Assembly: GCA_039917655.1 (NCBI GenBank)
Contig: JBDSJC010000050.1
Coordinates: forward strand, 1 to 13,424
Length of the DNA: 13,424 nt
From: PNKC01 sp039917655
GTDB taxonomy: Bacteria > Chloroflexota > Dehalococcoidia > Tepidiformales > Tepidiformaceae
Direction of reading: 5' to 3'
The translations under genes were made by a program, and so were the position numbers. Below are positions 6,748 through 13,424 of the stretch, one piece after another. The notes beneath the pieces are model-generated. The model saw only the letters and a list, made by a program, of their open reading frames with translations. It did not search any database and was not told the origin of the DNA. Every line of letters begins with the position of its first letter. The stretch's first letter is position 1.

Positions 6748-6760
6748 GCGCACGGTGCGC
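6748..6760. repeat. Short perfect palindrome in the ilvC leader
   Basis: GCGCAC, one central base, GTGCGC forms a perfect 13-base inverted repeat ending 20 bases before the ilvC ATG (minus strand), just upstream of its Shine-Dalgarno site. It could be an operator half-site pair or a small RNA hairpin. In GC-rich DNA such a palindrome can occur by chance. I see no leader peptide rich in Leu, Ile or Val codons in this 77-base gap. Confidence 0.25.
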
Positions 6761-6804
6761 GAAGGGGTAAGGACGAAGGTTGAACCCTCATCCGTGGGGC
6801 TGAA

Positions 6805-7608
6805 TCAGATCGGTAGGATGACCTGTTTGATGTAGCGTTCGCCCTTCGCCTGGATTACGCCGATTTCGCGCAACATCCAGTACGACTCGATCACGCCGAT
6901 TTTGCCGTCTACCACGCGCACCCAATCAACAGCGCGGGGGCGATTCGGGTCGATCGAGGCCTCGACGAGCACGTCCTTTGCACTGGCCACGGAGCGAGTG
7001 ACACGCCACGAACCGAAAGCTGGGCTGGGGATGGCGGCCATGAGCGCAAAGATGTTGTCCGGGCCGTTGGCTGTGCCATAAACGGAGTCGATGATGGCCG
7101 CTTTGTCGGCGAGCGCCGGCCTGGCCCCTTCCGCGTCGCCAGAGAACAGGGCCGCGTAGAAACCATCGACCAGCGCCTGCGAAGCGCTCGCACTCCCGCC
7201 GCGCGATTCGAGAGCGTTCGTGAGCGCCGCCGTGGTGGGCTTGTCGAGTTCGAGGTCCGGGAGCATTGCGTAGAGATGGCGTGAGATGATCGGGCCGCCG
7301 TCCCCCGCGAATTCGAATACTTCAACCACGCGCTGGGTGAAGGCGCGAAAATCGTACCCCTTCGCGGCGAGTGTGGCCCGCACGGCAACAACGTCGCCAG
7401 ACTCGATGTACTCAAGCTCTGTGTAGTTGCAATCCGCGTAGTCCTTGAGGAAGCCACGGTGCCAATCCGCGATCGAGACCGAGTCACGAAGCGTGGGGCC
7501 GCGGAAGGACTGGAACAGCGCGTCGGGGGCGTGACGCGCCTCGATCTCCGCGAACCGGTCGAAATGGATAGCAGTGAGAAGCGCGTTGACGGAGTCGATG
7601 TTGCTCAT
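6805..7608 (-). CDS. Protein of two tandem SnoaL/NTF2-like domains
   Basis: A 267-residue protein that reads as two consecutive NTF2-like (SnoaL-type) alpha+beta barrels. Domain 1, roughly residues 5-118, has an N-terminal helix, the 'HAPDALFQSFRGPTLR' and 'WHRGFLKDY' region, and strands VVAVRATLAAKGYD and FTQRVVEVFEF...ISRHLYAML. Domain 2, roughly 143-250, repeats the order: LVDGFYAALFSGDAEGARP, PDNIFALMAAIP, DVLVEASID and WVRVVDGKIGVIESYWM. The family includes polyketide cyclases, isomerases and non-catalytic binding proteins; no specific active site can be assigned. ATG 7608 starts exactly at the first helix. The frame is open upstream to 7803, but that extension is Arg/Pro-rich and unlike the domain. 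No Shine-Dalgarno site is visible before the ATG, so a short or leaderless transcript is possible. It is divergent from pepN. Confidence 0.75.
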   Translation of the reverse strand: MSNIDSVNALLTAIHFDRFAEIEARHAPDALFQSFRGPTLRDSVSIADWHRGFLKDYADCNYTELEYIESGDVVAVRATLAAKGYDFRAFTQRVVEVFEFAGDGGPIISRHLYAMLPDLELDKPTTAALTNALESRGGSASASQALVDGFYAALFSGDAEGARPALADKAAIIDSVYGTANGPDNIFALMAAIPSPAFGSWRVTRSVASAKDVLVEASIDPNRPRAVDWVRVVDGKIGVIESYWMLREIGVIQAKGERYIKQVILPI

Positions 7609-7644
7609 GCGCGGAGGGCGGCACCTGCGTGGGAATGTGGCGGG

Positions 7645-7650
7645 ATTGTA
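7645..7650 (-). promoter_or_regulatory. Possible -10 element for the tandem SnoaL-like gene
   Basis: On the minus strand 7650-7645 reads TACAAT, five of six bases of the -10 consensus, and is unusually A/T-rich for this intergenic stretch. The transcript would begin near 7638, about 30 bases before the ATG. No convincing -35 hexamer lies at normal spacing, so this is weak. The rest of 7609-7764, shared with the divergent pepN, shows no clear pepN promoter. Confidence 0.3.
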
Positions 7651-7764
7651 CCGCCTGTCACGAATGCGGGGTAGGGCAGCGGGCGGGCGGCCACAGTGCG
7701 GCGCGGAGCCGCGGCCTGTCATACTCTCTGTCAATCCGCTGTCTGAACCCCAAGGAGCGTCGCG

Positions 7765-10305
7765 ATGACTGTCGCCGATTCCACCCGTGATGTGCTCACA
7801 CAATCTGATGCCGAGGCCCGCGCTGCCCGCGTCTCCAACGCCGGCTACACGCTGGACATTTCGCTGATGCGCGACGCTGAAACGTATCGAGGTGATGTGA
7901 CCGTCACGTTCGACCTGTCCAGCGTTGCAGACACATTCCTTGACTTTCGCGGGAAGACGATCGAACGGTTCGAACTAAACGGCCAGCAGGTCGAGCCATC
8001 GCGGACCGCTTTCAGGCTCACCCTGCCGGGATCGGCGCTCGCGGCGCACAACACCGTGCGAATCGTCTACGAGAACGAGTACGACCATGGCGGCGATGGC
8101 TTCCATCAGTTCAAGGACCCCGAGGACGGCCAGGAGTACCTCTATTCGAACTTCGAGCCGTACGAGGCTCACCGGTTATTCCCGTGCTTCGATCAGCCGG
8201 ACATCAAGGGCACGTACGCCCTGACGGTGACCGCGCCGACTGAGTGGGAGGTCATCGGCAACACCTCGGAGATGTCGCGCTCAGAGCTCGGGGACGGGCG
8301 GACGAAGCGAGTTTTCGAACCGACTAAAAAGTTCAGTACTTATCTCTTTGCGTTGATCGCCGGTCCGTATCACACCGTCCACGAACAGCACGGCGGCGTC
8401 GCACTGGGGCTCTACTGCCGGAAATCATTGGCGAAGCACCTGGATACGGACGAGCTGTTCACGATCTCGAAGCAGGGCCTGGATTTTTTCGGCACGTTCT
8501 TTGATCGCCCGTACGAGTTCGGCAAGTACGACCAGATCTTCGTGCCGGAGTTCAATTCCGGGGCGATGGAGAACGTAGGCGCCGTGACCCACAACGAGTA
8601 CATGGTGTTCCGCGACCCGCCCACCGATAACCAACGCCGCGGCCGGGCGGAGACGGTGCTGCACGAAATGGCGCACATGTGGTTCGGCGACCTGGTCACC
8701 ATGCGCTGGTGGAACGACCTCTGGTTGAACGAAAGCTTCGCCACCTACATGGCCTACCTCTGCCTGGATGAGGCGACGCGTTTCACCACCGGCTGGCAGG
8801 ATTTCAACGCCAGCATCAAGAACTGGGCGTATCGCCAGGATCAGTTGACCACCACCCACCCGATCGCTGGCGAAGTGGCGGACACTGACGCGACGTTTCT
8901 CAACTTCGACGGGATCACCTACGGCAAGGGCGCGTCCGTGCTCAAGCAGCTGGTGGCGACGATCGGCATGGAGGGGTTCCGCGAAGGCATGCGCCACTAT
9001 TTCCGCACGTATTCGTTTGGCAACGCCACGCTTGCGCAGTTTCTCGGCTCATTGGAAGCGGGGAGCGGCGCAGACCTCAAAGAGTGGTCGCGGGTGTGGC
9101 TGGAAACGTCGTCTCTGAACACGATTGGCTCGCACTGGGAGTCTGACGGCGACCGCATCACATCATTCACGCTCACTCAGTCGGCGCCCGCCGACTATTC
9201 GTACCTTCGGCCCCACCGGCTGGATGTCGGACTGGTACGAGACGACGGTGGAACGCTGCGAGTGGACGTCCTGCCAGCGATGCTTTCAGGGGCCGAGCTC
9301 GAACTCGAAGCAGCGCGCGGGCTTCCGCGCCCCGCGATGGTCTTCCCGAACTACAACGACCACGGCTACGCCAAAGTGGCGCTGGACGGCGAAAGCGTGG
9401 CCTTCGTGCGCCAAAACATCGAGCGCATCGAGGACGTTCTGCTGCGCCAACTGCTCTGGTCGTCGCTCTGGAACATGGTGCGCGACCAGCAGCTGAAATC
9501 GACGGACTACCTGGCCCTGGTGCGTGAGAAGATCGCGATGGAGCCGTTGACCGAACTCATCGAACCGGTGCTGAGTAACGCTTCCGGGGCGTTGGGGCGG
9601 TACGTCCCGGAGGGGCAGAAGGCGGAGGAGTCGCGACGATTCGTGGCGTTCGCCTGGGATGCGCTCCAGCGGGCGAGGGGCGGCGACGAACAGATTATCT
9701 GGGCGCGGGTGCTGATCGGGAATGCCCTGACGGCAGAGGACATCGAGCTGGCTGCAAAGCTGGCTGACGGCGAGCTGAACGTGCCCGGCCTACAGATCGA
9801 CCAGGACATGCGCTGGGCTATCGCCGCGAAGTGCGTGGCGAATGGCGTGGAAGGCGCGGCTGGCCGCGTTGTACGGGAGTTCGGAGCGGACCCATCGGAC
9901 CGTGGGGAGCGGGCGAAGCTGCGCTGCGACGTGTCACAGCCCGATGCGGCAGTAAAATCGGACGCCTGGGCAAGAATTGGTGGCGAAGGCTACGGGTCGC
10001 TCTACCAGACTGGCGCCGCGATGAGTGGCTTCAACTGGTGGGTGCAGGCGAAGATGCTTGAGCCATACACCGAACAGTTCTTCGACCAGCTGCCAACGGT
10101 TTTTCGCGAGAAGGACAAGGAGTTCGCCTCGGATTTCTTCCGTTCGCTCTTCCCGGGCCATCGCGTTGAGCAGGCGGTGTTGGACCGTTCAGAGCGATTG
10201 TTGGCTTCGCTTGGGGAGGAGCAGGCGTCCCTTGTACGCATGCTGCGGGAAGCGAACGACGATCTCTCGCGGGCGGTACGTTGCCGCCGCTTCGCCGAAG
10301 CCTAA
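7765..10305 (+). CDS. pepN: Aminopeptidase N, M1 family zinc metallopeptidase
   Basis: Removes N-terminal amino acids from peptides in the cytoplasm (no signal peptide is seen), recycling peptides from protein turnover. The 846 residues show the M1 plan: a beta-rich N-terminal domain to about 205, then the catalytic domain with GAMEN (266-270), the zinc site HEMAH (H300, E301, H304) with the distal ligand E323 in WLNESFATYM, and the transition-state Tyr Y386 in GITYGKG. The remainder, from about 530, is a helical ERAP1-type C-terminal domain beginning after the YNDHGYAKVALD segment seen in actinobacterial-type PepN. All catalytic residues are present. Start ATG 7765 has a strong AAGGAG (7752-7757) seven bases upstream. 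It is monocistronic in this window; 32 bases separate its stop from the convergent zinc-ribbon gene. Confidence 0.97.
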   Translation: MTVADSTRDVLTQSDAEARAARVSNAGYTLDISLMRDAETYRGDVTVTFDLSSVADTFLDFRGKTIERFELNGQQVEPSRTAFRLTLPGSALAAHNTVRIVYENEYDHGGDGFHQFKDPEDGQEYLYSNFEPYEAHRLFPCFDQPDIKGTYALTVTAPTEWEVIGNTSEMSRSELGDGRTKRVFEPTKKFSTYLFALIAGPYHTVHEQHGGVALGLYCRKSLAKHLDTDELFTISKQGLDFFGTFFDRPYEFGKYDQIFVPEFNSGAMENVGAVTHNEYMVFRDPPTDNQRRGRAETVLHEMAHMWFGDLVTMRWWNDLWLNESFATYMAYLCLDEATRFTTGWQDFNASIKNWAYRQDQLTTTHPIAGEVADTDATFLNFDGITYGKGASVLKQLVATIGMEGFREGMRHYFRTYSFGNATLAQFLGSLEAGSGADLKEWSRVWLETSSLNTIGSHWESDGDRITSFTLTQSAPADYSYLRPHRLDVGLVRDDGGTLRVDVLPAMLSGAELELEAARGLPRPAMVFPNYNDHGYAKVALDGESVAFVRQNIERIEDVLLRQLLWSSLWNMVRDQQLKSTDYLALVREKIAMEPLTELIEPVLSNASGALGRYVPEGQKAEESRRFVAFAWDALQRARGGDEQIIWARVLIGNALTAEDIELAAKLADGELNVPGLQIDQDMRWAIAAKCVANGVEGAAGRVVREFGADPSDRGERAKLRCDVSQPDAAVKSDAWARIGGEGYGSLYQTGAAMSGFNWWVQAKMLEPYTEQFFDQLPTVFREKDKEFASDFFRSLFPGHRVEQAVLDRSERLLASLGEEQASLVRMLREANDDLSRAVRCRRFAEA

Positions 10306-10337
10306 ATCCAACGGCTTCAGGAACTAGAAGGCGCGCC

Positions 10338-10520
10338 TCAGGCCGGGCGTCTCGCCGCGCGCCGCGTCACGCTGAAGCGGGGGCTGGTCTTCAGGTTGGC
10401 AACCAGCGAACGCGCGCAGGGCCGGCAGATGCCGTGCGAGATCGCCACGCCGCCAGCGGTCAGCAGGCGGTCGCACCAGGCGCAGACGACAGTTGGGGAA
10501 CTTGTTTTCGTCACCACCAA
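10338..10520 (-). CDS. Small zinc-ribbon protein
   Basis: A protein of about 60 residues with two CxxC knuckles, CAWC (C13, C16) and CRPC (C32, C35), joined by DRLLTAGGVAISHGI. This closely resembles the widespread small 'C-A-W-C ... v-SHGiC--C' bacterial proteins, often found as domains of regulators or alone. The C-terminal part is basic (SVTRRAARRPA), so it may bind nucleic acid; function is unknown. The frame is limited by TAG at 10526-10524, leaving TTG 10520, GTG 10517 or GTG 10514 as starts; none has a clear ribosome site. An ATG at 10539 opens a different frame that has no zinc pattern. The cysteine motif makes this frame the convincing one. Confidence 0.65.
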   Translation of the reverse strand: MVVTKTSSPTVVCAWCDRLLTAGGVAISHGICRPCARSLVANLKTSPRFSVTRRAARRPA

Positions 10521-10591
10521 ACTCTACGAGAAGTTGCATGGTGGTCGCGCCTAAAGAAGAGGCTAGTTTTGTAAACAGACGGCGAACGCAG

Positions 10592-10620
10592 TGGGGGAAA
10601 GCCCCATCAGGGCAAACCCT
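10592..10620. terminator. Pair of small GC hairpins after the Pro/Ser/Thr-rich gene
   Basis: Two adjacent inverted repeats lie 11 bases beyond the stop of the minus-strand gene ending at 10632: TGGGG/CCCCA around GAAAG (10592-10606) and AGGG/CCCT around CAAA (10609-10620). They could act as a weak terminator or RNA 3'-end structure on the minus strand. Neither strand has a following T-run, so an intrinsic terminator of the usual kind is doubtful. Confidence 0.3.
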
Positions 10621-10631
10621 ACCAGCCTGCT

Positions 10632-11345
10632 CTAGTGGTCGCGATCGTCCTCTTCGCGGTCGCCGTCTTTGCCGCGTTCGTCGTCGGTTGAGCGAGTTGG
10701 CGATGGGGTGGCGGAGGCCTTGCGGCCAGCCTTCGGCGCCACCGTGGAGTTCGGTTGACCCGTCGCCGGAGTCTCGGAAGCTGCTTCCGGCTGGTCGCGT
10801 GGAACGATGGCGGTGGCGGTGGCGGACGGTGGCGGCGTGGTCGAGGCAACAGTCACGATTCGGCGCTCGATCGGGGTGGCCTGGCCGGCTGGTGTGCTGA
10901 CCGGCGTCGCCGTCTGGTCGCGCCCCTTTATTGCAGGCGGCGGGAGAGATGACACTGGTGATGGTATTGCTTCGAACGTGGGCAGTGCGGTCGGCAGGTC
11001 GAGAGCGCGGGCTGGCGAAGACCCTGACGCGGCGGCAACTGTCACTGCCGAAGACGTCGGCGGGGAAGCCGGGGAGGACGGCCGTGGGGGCGGTTCTGCG
11101 AGCACGGCGGCAACCACCGGAATCTCGGTGGCGGCCGCGGAGACCAGGAGCACAGATGATTCTGGCAGGTCAGCGGTATGGGCGGTGGGTTCTGCGAAAA
11201 CGATTTCGGCGAGCGCGGCTACGCGTTGCGAATATTCGGGGGCGCCCGCGGTGGCGACGAAGCCAGCGGCGCCAACAGCAAAGACGGTGACGGCAAATGA
11301 CAGAGGAAGGAGAGCGAAACGTCGCCTCCGAGCAGACTCGAGCAT
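10632..11345 (-). CDS. Hypothetical membrane-anchored or secreted Pro/Ser/Thr/Ala-rich protein
   Basis: I do not recognise this 237-residue protein. It opens with a basic stretch, ARRRRF (5-10), and a hydrophobic segment ALLPLSFAVTVFAVGAAGF (11-29) ending in VATAGA, so it is a signal peptide or an N-terminal membrane anchor. The rest lacks a recognisable fold: long low-complexity runs of Pro, Ser, Thr and Ala (PPPRPSSPASPPTSSAVT and similar), then a charged tail, DDERGKDGDREEDDRD. This resembles a flexible wall-spanning or linker region outside the membrane. ATG 11345 has an excellent GGAGGGAGGA site (11351-11360). The gene follows the DUF4129 gene by 97 bases in the same direction, so it may belong with the DUF58/DUF4129 cluster. 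The gap holds a small GGGG/CCCC inverted repeat (11398-11408). Confidence 0.65.
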   Translation of the reverse strand: MLESARRRRFALLPLSFAVTVFAVGAAGFVATAGAPEYSQRVAALAEIVFAEPTAHTADLPESSVLLVSAAATEIPVVAAVLAEPPPRPSSPASPPTSSAVTVAAASGSSPARALDLPTALPTFEAIPSPVSSLPPPAIKGRDQTATPVSTPAGQATPIERRIVTVASTTPPPSATATAIVPRDQPEAASETPATGQPNSTVAPKAGRKASATPSPTRSTDDERGKDGDREEDDRDH

Positions 11346-11442
11346 TGGGTTCCTCCCTCCTGTTGAGCCTACGCCCCAGATACGGTGGGGACTGTTAGGG
11401 GTTACCCCCGTTTGCGCCGCGGGATCGAGTTGGGAGGCGACC

Positions 11443-12783
11443 TTAACGGACTGACCGCCAACGCTCTCGAAGCTCTGCCAAGACACGAGGGTCCGGCTCG
11501 CGGCCAGCGTAACGAGCGCTTTCGAATGCTCGTGTTATGTCCTTTGCGACGTCATCGCGGTAGCGGTCCGCGAGCGTGGGAGCGAACTCGGCGGGCGTTT
11601 CGCCGACTCCCCGAGTTGCACCGTCCTGCTCGGCCTCCTCCAGCACGTCCAGGTAGAGCCGGGTCGTCTCGGTGCTCGCAAAGGATGGCCGCTTCGAGGC
11701 GCGTTTCGGGAAAAGCGATCGGAAGAACGCGCGAAAATCATCGCCCGCGCTGCCGGCGATGCTCATCCGCGCGTCTGGCTTCTCCGTGACCGAAGCGCGG
11801 CGTCGAAAGCGCATGAACAGCGCAAGCGCACCTCCGGCGAGGGTCAGGATCACGAGCAAGGCGAACCCTCGTAGGACGTAAATGGCGGCCTGCCCAAGGA
11901 ACGAGTGCGACCCCTGCTGCGGGTCCTTCGCATCGCCCGCCCCCGTCCTGGCGAGGTCCGCGAGGTTGGCGAACGGGTCGGCATCTCCGAGGATCGTTTC
12001 GAAGAGCTTCGTCAGTACCCAGGCGATGGGCGTCAAGAGCACAGTCAGCACGCCCTGGACGACCGCACCAATAATCGGCCCGAACACCGGCGCGAGGATG
12101 CCGAAGAGTAGTCCGAAGACGACCAGCGCCACCAAACTGACCGCCGCGGTGCCCACCAGCAGTGTGGAGACAACGCTGCCTGCCCGCATCTCGCCGATAG
12201 TCACGCCGCTGAGCGCCAGTTGGGAGCAGGCAAGCGCCAACACCGCCACGGCGTAAAACACAGCCCCGCCACGGGCGATCTCGCCGGAGCGATCCGCACT
12301 GGCGCCGATGACCACGAGCGCAGTAACGATGACGAAACCCCAGCCAATGGACCGGGGAATGGACTCCATTTCGATGTCGTCCGAGGCGCGGTAGGAGACG
12401 CGCACCCAAGTGGCGATGAAGAGGACCGTGGCGATCAGTGAGTGGCCAGCGGTACCGGTTGTGCCGTGCGCATCCCTGATGAAGTCCGCAATCCAACTCA
12501 GATCCCAGAGCCGCAAATCGCGGGCAACCTCCAGCCGGACGACGGCATAGATCAAGAACAGTGCAAGGCCGGAGGTGAGCAGGTATCCCCTTGACCCGGA
12601 AAACCCATACCACGAGGCGAGCCTCGGGATGCCAAACGCTGCGAGGGCGATCAACAGAAACGCCCACGCACCGGGCGCATGCTGGTCCGTCCCGGAGTAG
12701 CCAGAGGCCATCCACTCCGCGAGGACATAGAAGGCGAGCGCATCGGTGGCGATGGCGGCGGCTACCGCGAGGCGCGAGATCAT
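11443..12783 (-). CDS. Polytopic membrane protein with C-terminal DUF4129 domain
   Basis: A 446-residue protein with about eight hydrophobic segments between residues 5 and 262, a hydrophilic loop (263-299), another membrane segment (300-326), and a cytoplasmic C-terminal DUF4129 region. That region includes TTRLYLDVLEEAEQDG (373-388), then GVGETPAEFAPTLADRY (392-408) and a final helical part ending RVLAELRERW. DUF4129 commonly follows DUF58 and MoxR ATPase genes and forms the C-terminus of TgpA-type transglutaminase proteins. Here the place of the transglutaminase core, between the multi-span part and the last membrane helix, is only a short loop with no Cys-His-Asp set. Its ATG overlaps the DUF58 stop as ATGA, so the two are translationally coupled and probably act together at the membrane. 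Function is unproven. Confidence 0.85.
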   Translation of the reverse strand: MISRLAVAAAIATDALAFYVLAEWMASGYSGTDQHAPGAWAFLLIALAAFGIPRLASWYGFSGSRGYLLTSGLALFLIYAVVRLEVARDLRLWDLSWIADFIRDAHGTTGTAGHSLIATVLFIATWVRVSYRASDDIEMESIPRSIGWGFVIVTALVVIGASADRSGEIARGGAVFYAVAVLALACSQLALSGVTIGEMRAGSVVSTLLVGTAAVSLVALVVFGLLFGILAPVFGPIIGAVVQGVLTVLLTPIAWVLTKLFETILGDADPFANLADLARTGAGDAKDPQQGSHSFLGQAAIYVLRGFALLVILTLAGGALALFMRFRRRASVTEKPDARMSIAGSAGDDFRAFFRSLFPKRASKRPSFASTETTRLYLDVLEEAEQDGATRGVGETPAEFAPTLADRYRDDVAKDITRAFESARYAGREPDPRVLAELRERWRSVR

Positions 12784-13424
12784 AGCGAGGCCGCCACTTC
12801 TCGATCGAAGGGGCGCGCGACGCGACGCACGGGCACCCCGGGAGGGAGGTTGTCGAGCGCCCGATCAGATGTCGCGGCGACGAAGACGTGATGGCCCTCA
12901 CCCTGAAGACGCGAGATGGCCGCGCCGAGCGGCTGGGGGATCAGTGAGGCGACGACCACGATCGTTGAGCCCGCGGGCATTCGGCCGCTCTCCCGCTGAA
13001 TGGAGCCCGCGAGGTCGCTGAGGGTGAGCGGCTGAATGACGGCGAGTGCTTCGAGGATTCGTGTGAGCTGCTCGCGCGAACGTGAGGGGGCGAGGCGGAT
13101 CGGCCGGTCGGCGTCGGGGTACGCGCCGTTGGCCAACAAGCCGACCGCGTACCGCGCCCCCGCGGCCCAAACCGCCAGCGACGCCGCCACCGAGACCGTC
13201 CGCTCCAGGTCGTCGCGCAGGTAGCCCTCCCAGGCGTGCGACATGGTGTCGATATTGACGAATATGTAGAGTTGTTGGGTGGCGGATGGTTCGTAGACAC
13301 GAGACTGCAGTTCGCCGTTTCTGGCGGTCGCTTTCCAATCGATGCGGCGCAACGGGTCGCCGGGGCGGTAATTACGCAGGCCGGCGATGCGCAGCGGGTC
13401 TTCGAACAGCCGGTCGCCGCCCTT
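12780..13424 (-). CDS. DUF58 domain protein, C-terminal part (cut by window end)
   Basis: About 214 C-terminal residues are visible, entering at the window edge. The diagnostic DUF58 motif YRPGDPLRRIDWKATARNGE, including the G-D-x-x-R-x-I-D-W core, is followed by a von Willebrand A-like region: QQLYIFVNIDTMSHAWEG, a helical RDDLERTVSVAASLAVWA, AVGLLAN, and a late strand STIVVVASL (DUF58 proteins often have degenerate metal sites). DUF58 proteins usually sit next to MoxR-type AAA ATPases and are thought to act with them as chaperone-like or metal-insertion partners. The N-terminal membrane part and any moxR gene would lie beyond the window. The stop overlaps the DUF4129 start (ATGA, 12783-12780). 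Confidence 0.92.
   Translation of the reverse strand, partial: KGGDRLFEDPLRIAGLRNYRPGDPLRRIDWKATARNGELQSRVYEPSATQQLYIFVNIDTMSHAWEGYLRDDLERTVSVAASLAVWAAGARYAVGLLANGAYPDADRPIRLAPSRSREQLTRILEALAVIQPLTLSDLAGSIQRESGRMPAGSTIVVVASLIPQPLGAAISRLQGEGHHVFVAATSDRALDNLPPGVPVRRVARPFDREVAASL

Noticed and set aside
7609..7803. 65-residue N-terminal extension of the tandem SnoaL-like protein
   Set aside because: The extension is Arg/Pro-rich, runs through the pepN start region and is unlike the NTF2 fold; ATG 7608 begins exactly at the first domain helix.
10561..10631. Riboswitch-like pattern (GGGGGAAAGCCCC, AGGGCAAACCCT)
   Set aside because: It superficially recalls cyclic-di-GMP or other aptamer cores, but no complete core or co-directional downstream gene fits.
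11398..11408. GGGG/CCCC inverted repeat between the DUF4129 gene and the exported-protein gene
   Set aside because: A four-base stem with a three-base loop and no T-run is too weak to call as a terminator or operator.
10807..11454. 215-residue Gly/Ala/Val-rich plus-strand frame opposite the Pro/Ser/Thr-rich gene
   Set aside because: Its low-complexity content is the mirror of the repetitive codons on the other strand. The minus frame has a strong ribosome site and a membrane segment; this one has neither.
11738..12901. 387-residue frame overlapping the DUF4129 gene on the same strand
   Set aside because: Arg/Pro/His-rich frame-shifted reading of the DUF4129 and DUF58 genes, without a fold or motif.

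Overview
The window is GC-rich bacterial chromosomal DNA, densely packed on both strands, with no mobile element, CRISPR array, rRNA or tRNA that I can see. No stretch longer than about 160 bases lacks a gene. The best lineage clue is a fused FO synthase (FbiC, CofG+CofH in one chain), an arrangement typical of F420-producing Actinomycetota and some Chloroflexota. With the class I ketol-acid reductoisomerase, the ERAP1-type aminopeptidase N and the DUF58/DUF4129 cluster, this points to one of those two phyla. I lean weakly to Chloroflexota, but the window alone cannot settle it.

Layout. 1-158: 5' end of coaE (minus), with a good sigma70-like promoter at 195-224. 244-453: a small stand-alone HicB-like protein (minus). 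563-1048: DinB-family protein (plus), tail to tail with an HxlR-type regulator at 1045-1464 (minus). 1465-1595: divergent control region with a 29-bp imperfect palindrome. 1596-4055: fbiC (plus), tail to tail with a TRIC/UPF0126 membrane protein at 4057-4698 (minus). 4762-5342: Phd/YefM antitoxin and VapC-like PIN toxin (plus); the toxin has no ATG, GTG or TTG start that keeps its first catalytic Asp. 5332-6727: ilvC followed by a lipocalin-like protein (minus). 6805-7608: a protein of two tandem SnoaL/NTF2-like domains (minus), divergent from pepN at 7765-10305 (plus). 10338-10520: a small zinc-ribbon protein (minus). 10632-13424: DUF58 protein (cut by the window edge), polytopic DUF4129 protein and a membrane-anchored or secreted Pro/Ser/Thr-rich protein, all minus and probably one transcription unit.

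How the genes relate. Most are unrelated housekeeping or accessory genes: CoA synthesis, branched-chain amino acid synthesis, cofactor F420 synthesis and peptide turnover. Four groupings look functional: hxlR/fbiC, sharing one control region; the phd-vapC toxin-antitoxin pair; ilvC plus the lipocalin-like gene, seven bases apart; and DUF58-DUF4129 (ATGA overlap) plus the Pro/Ser/Thr-rich protein. Three successive convergent gene pairs end within or against each other, leaving no room for separate terminators.

I found no clear new system. The most interesting points are the vapC start, the hxlR/fbiC palindrome, and the DUF4129 protein that looks like a TgpA-type protein without its transglutaminase core.
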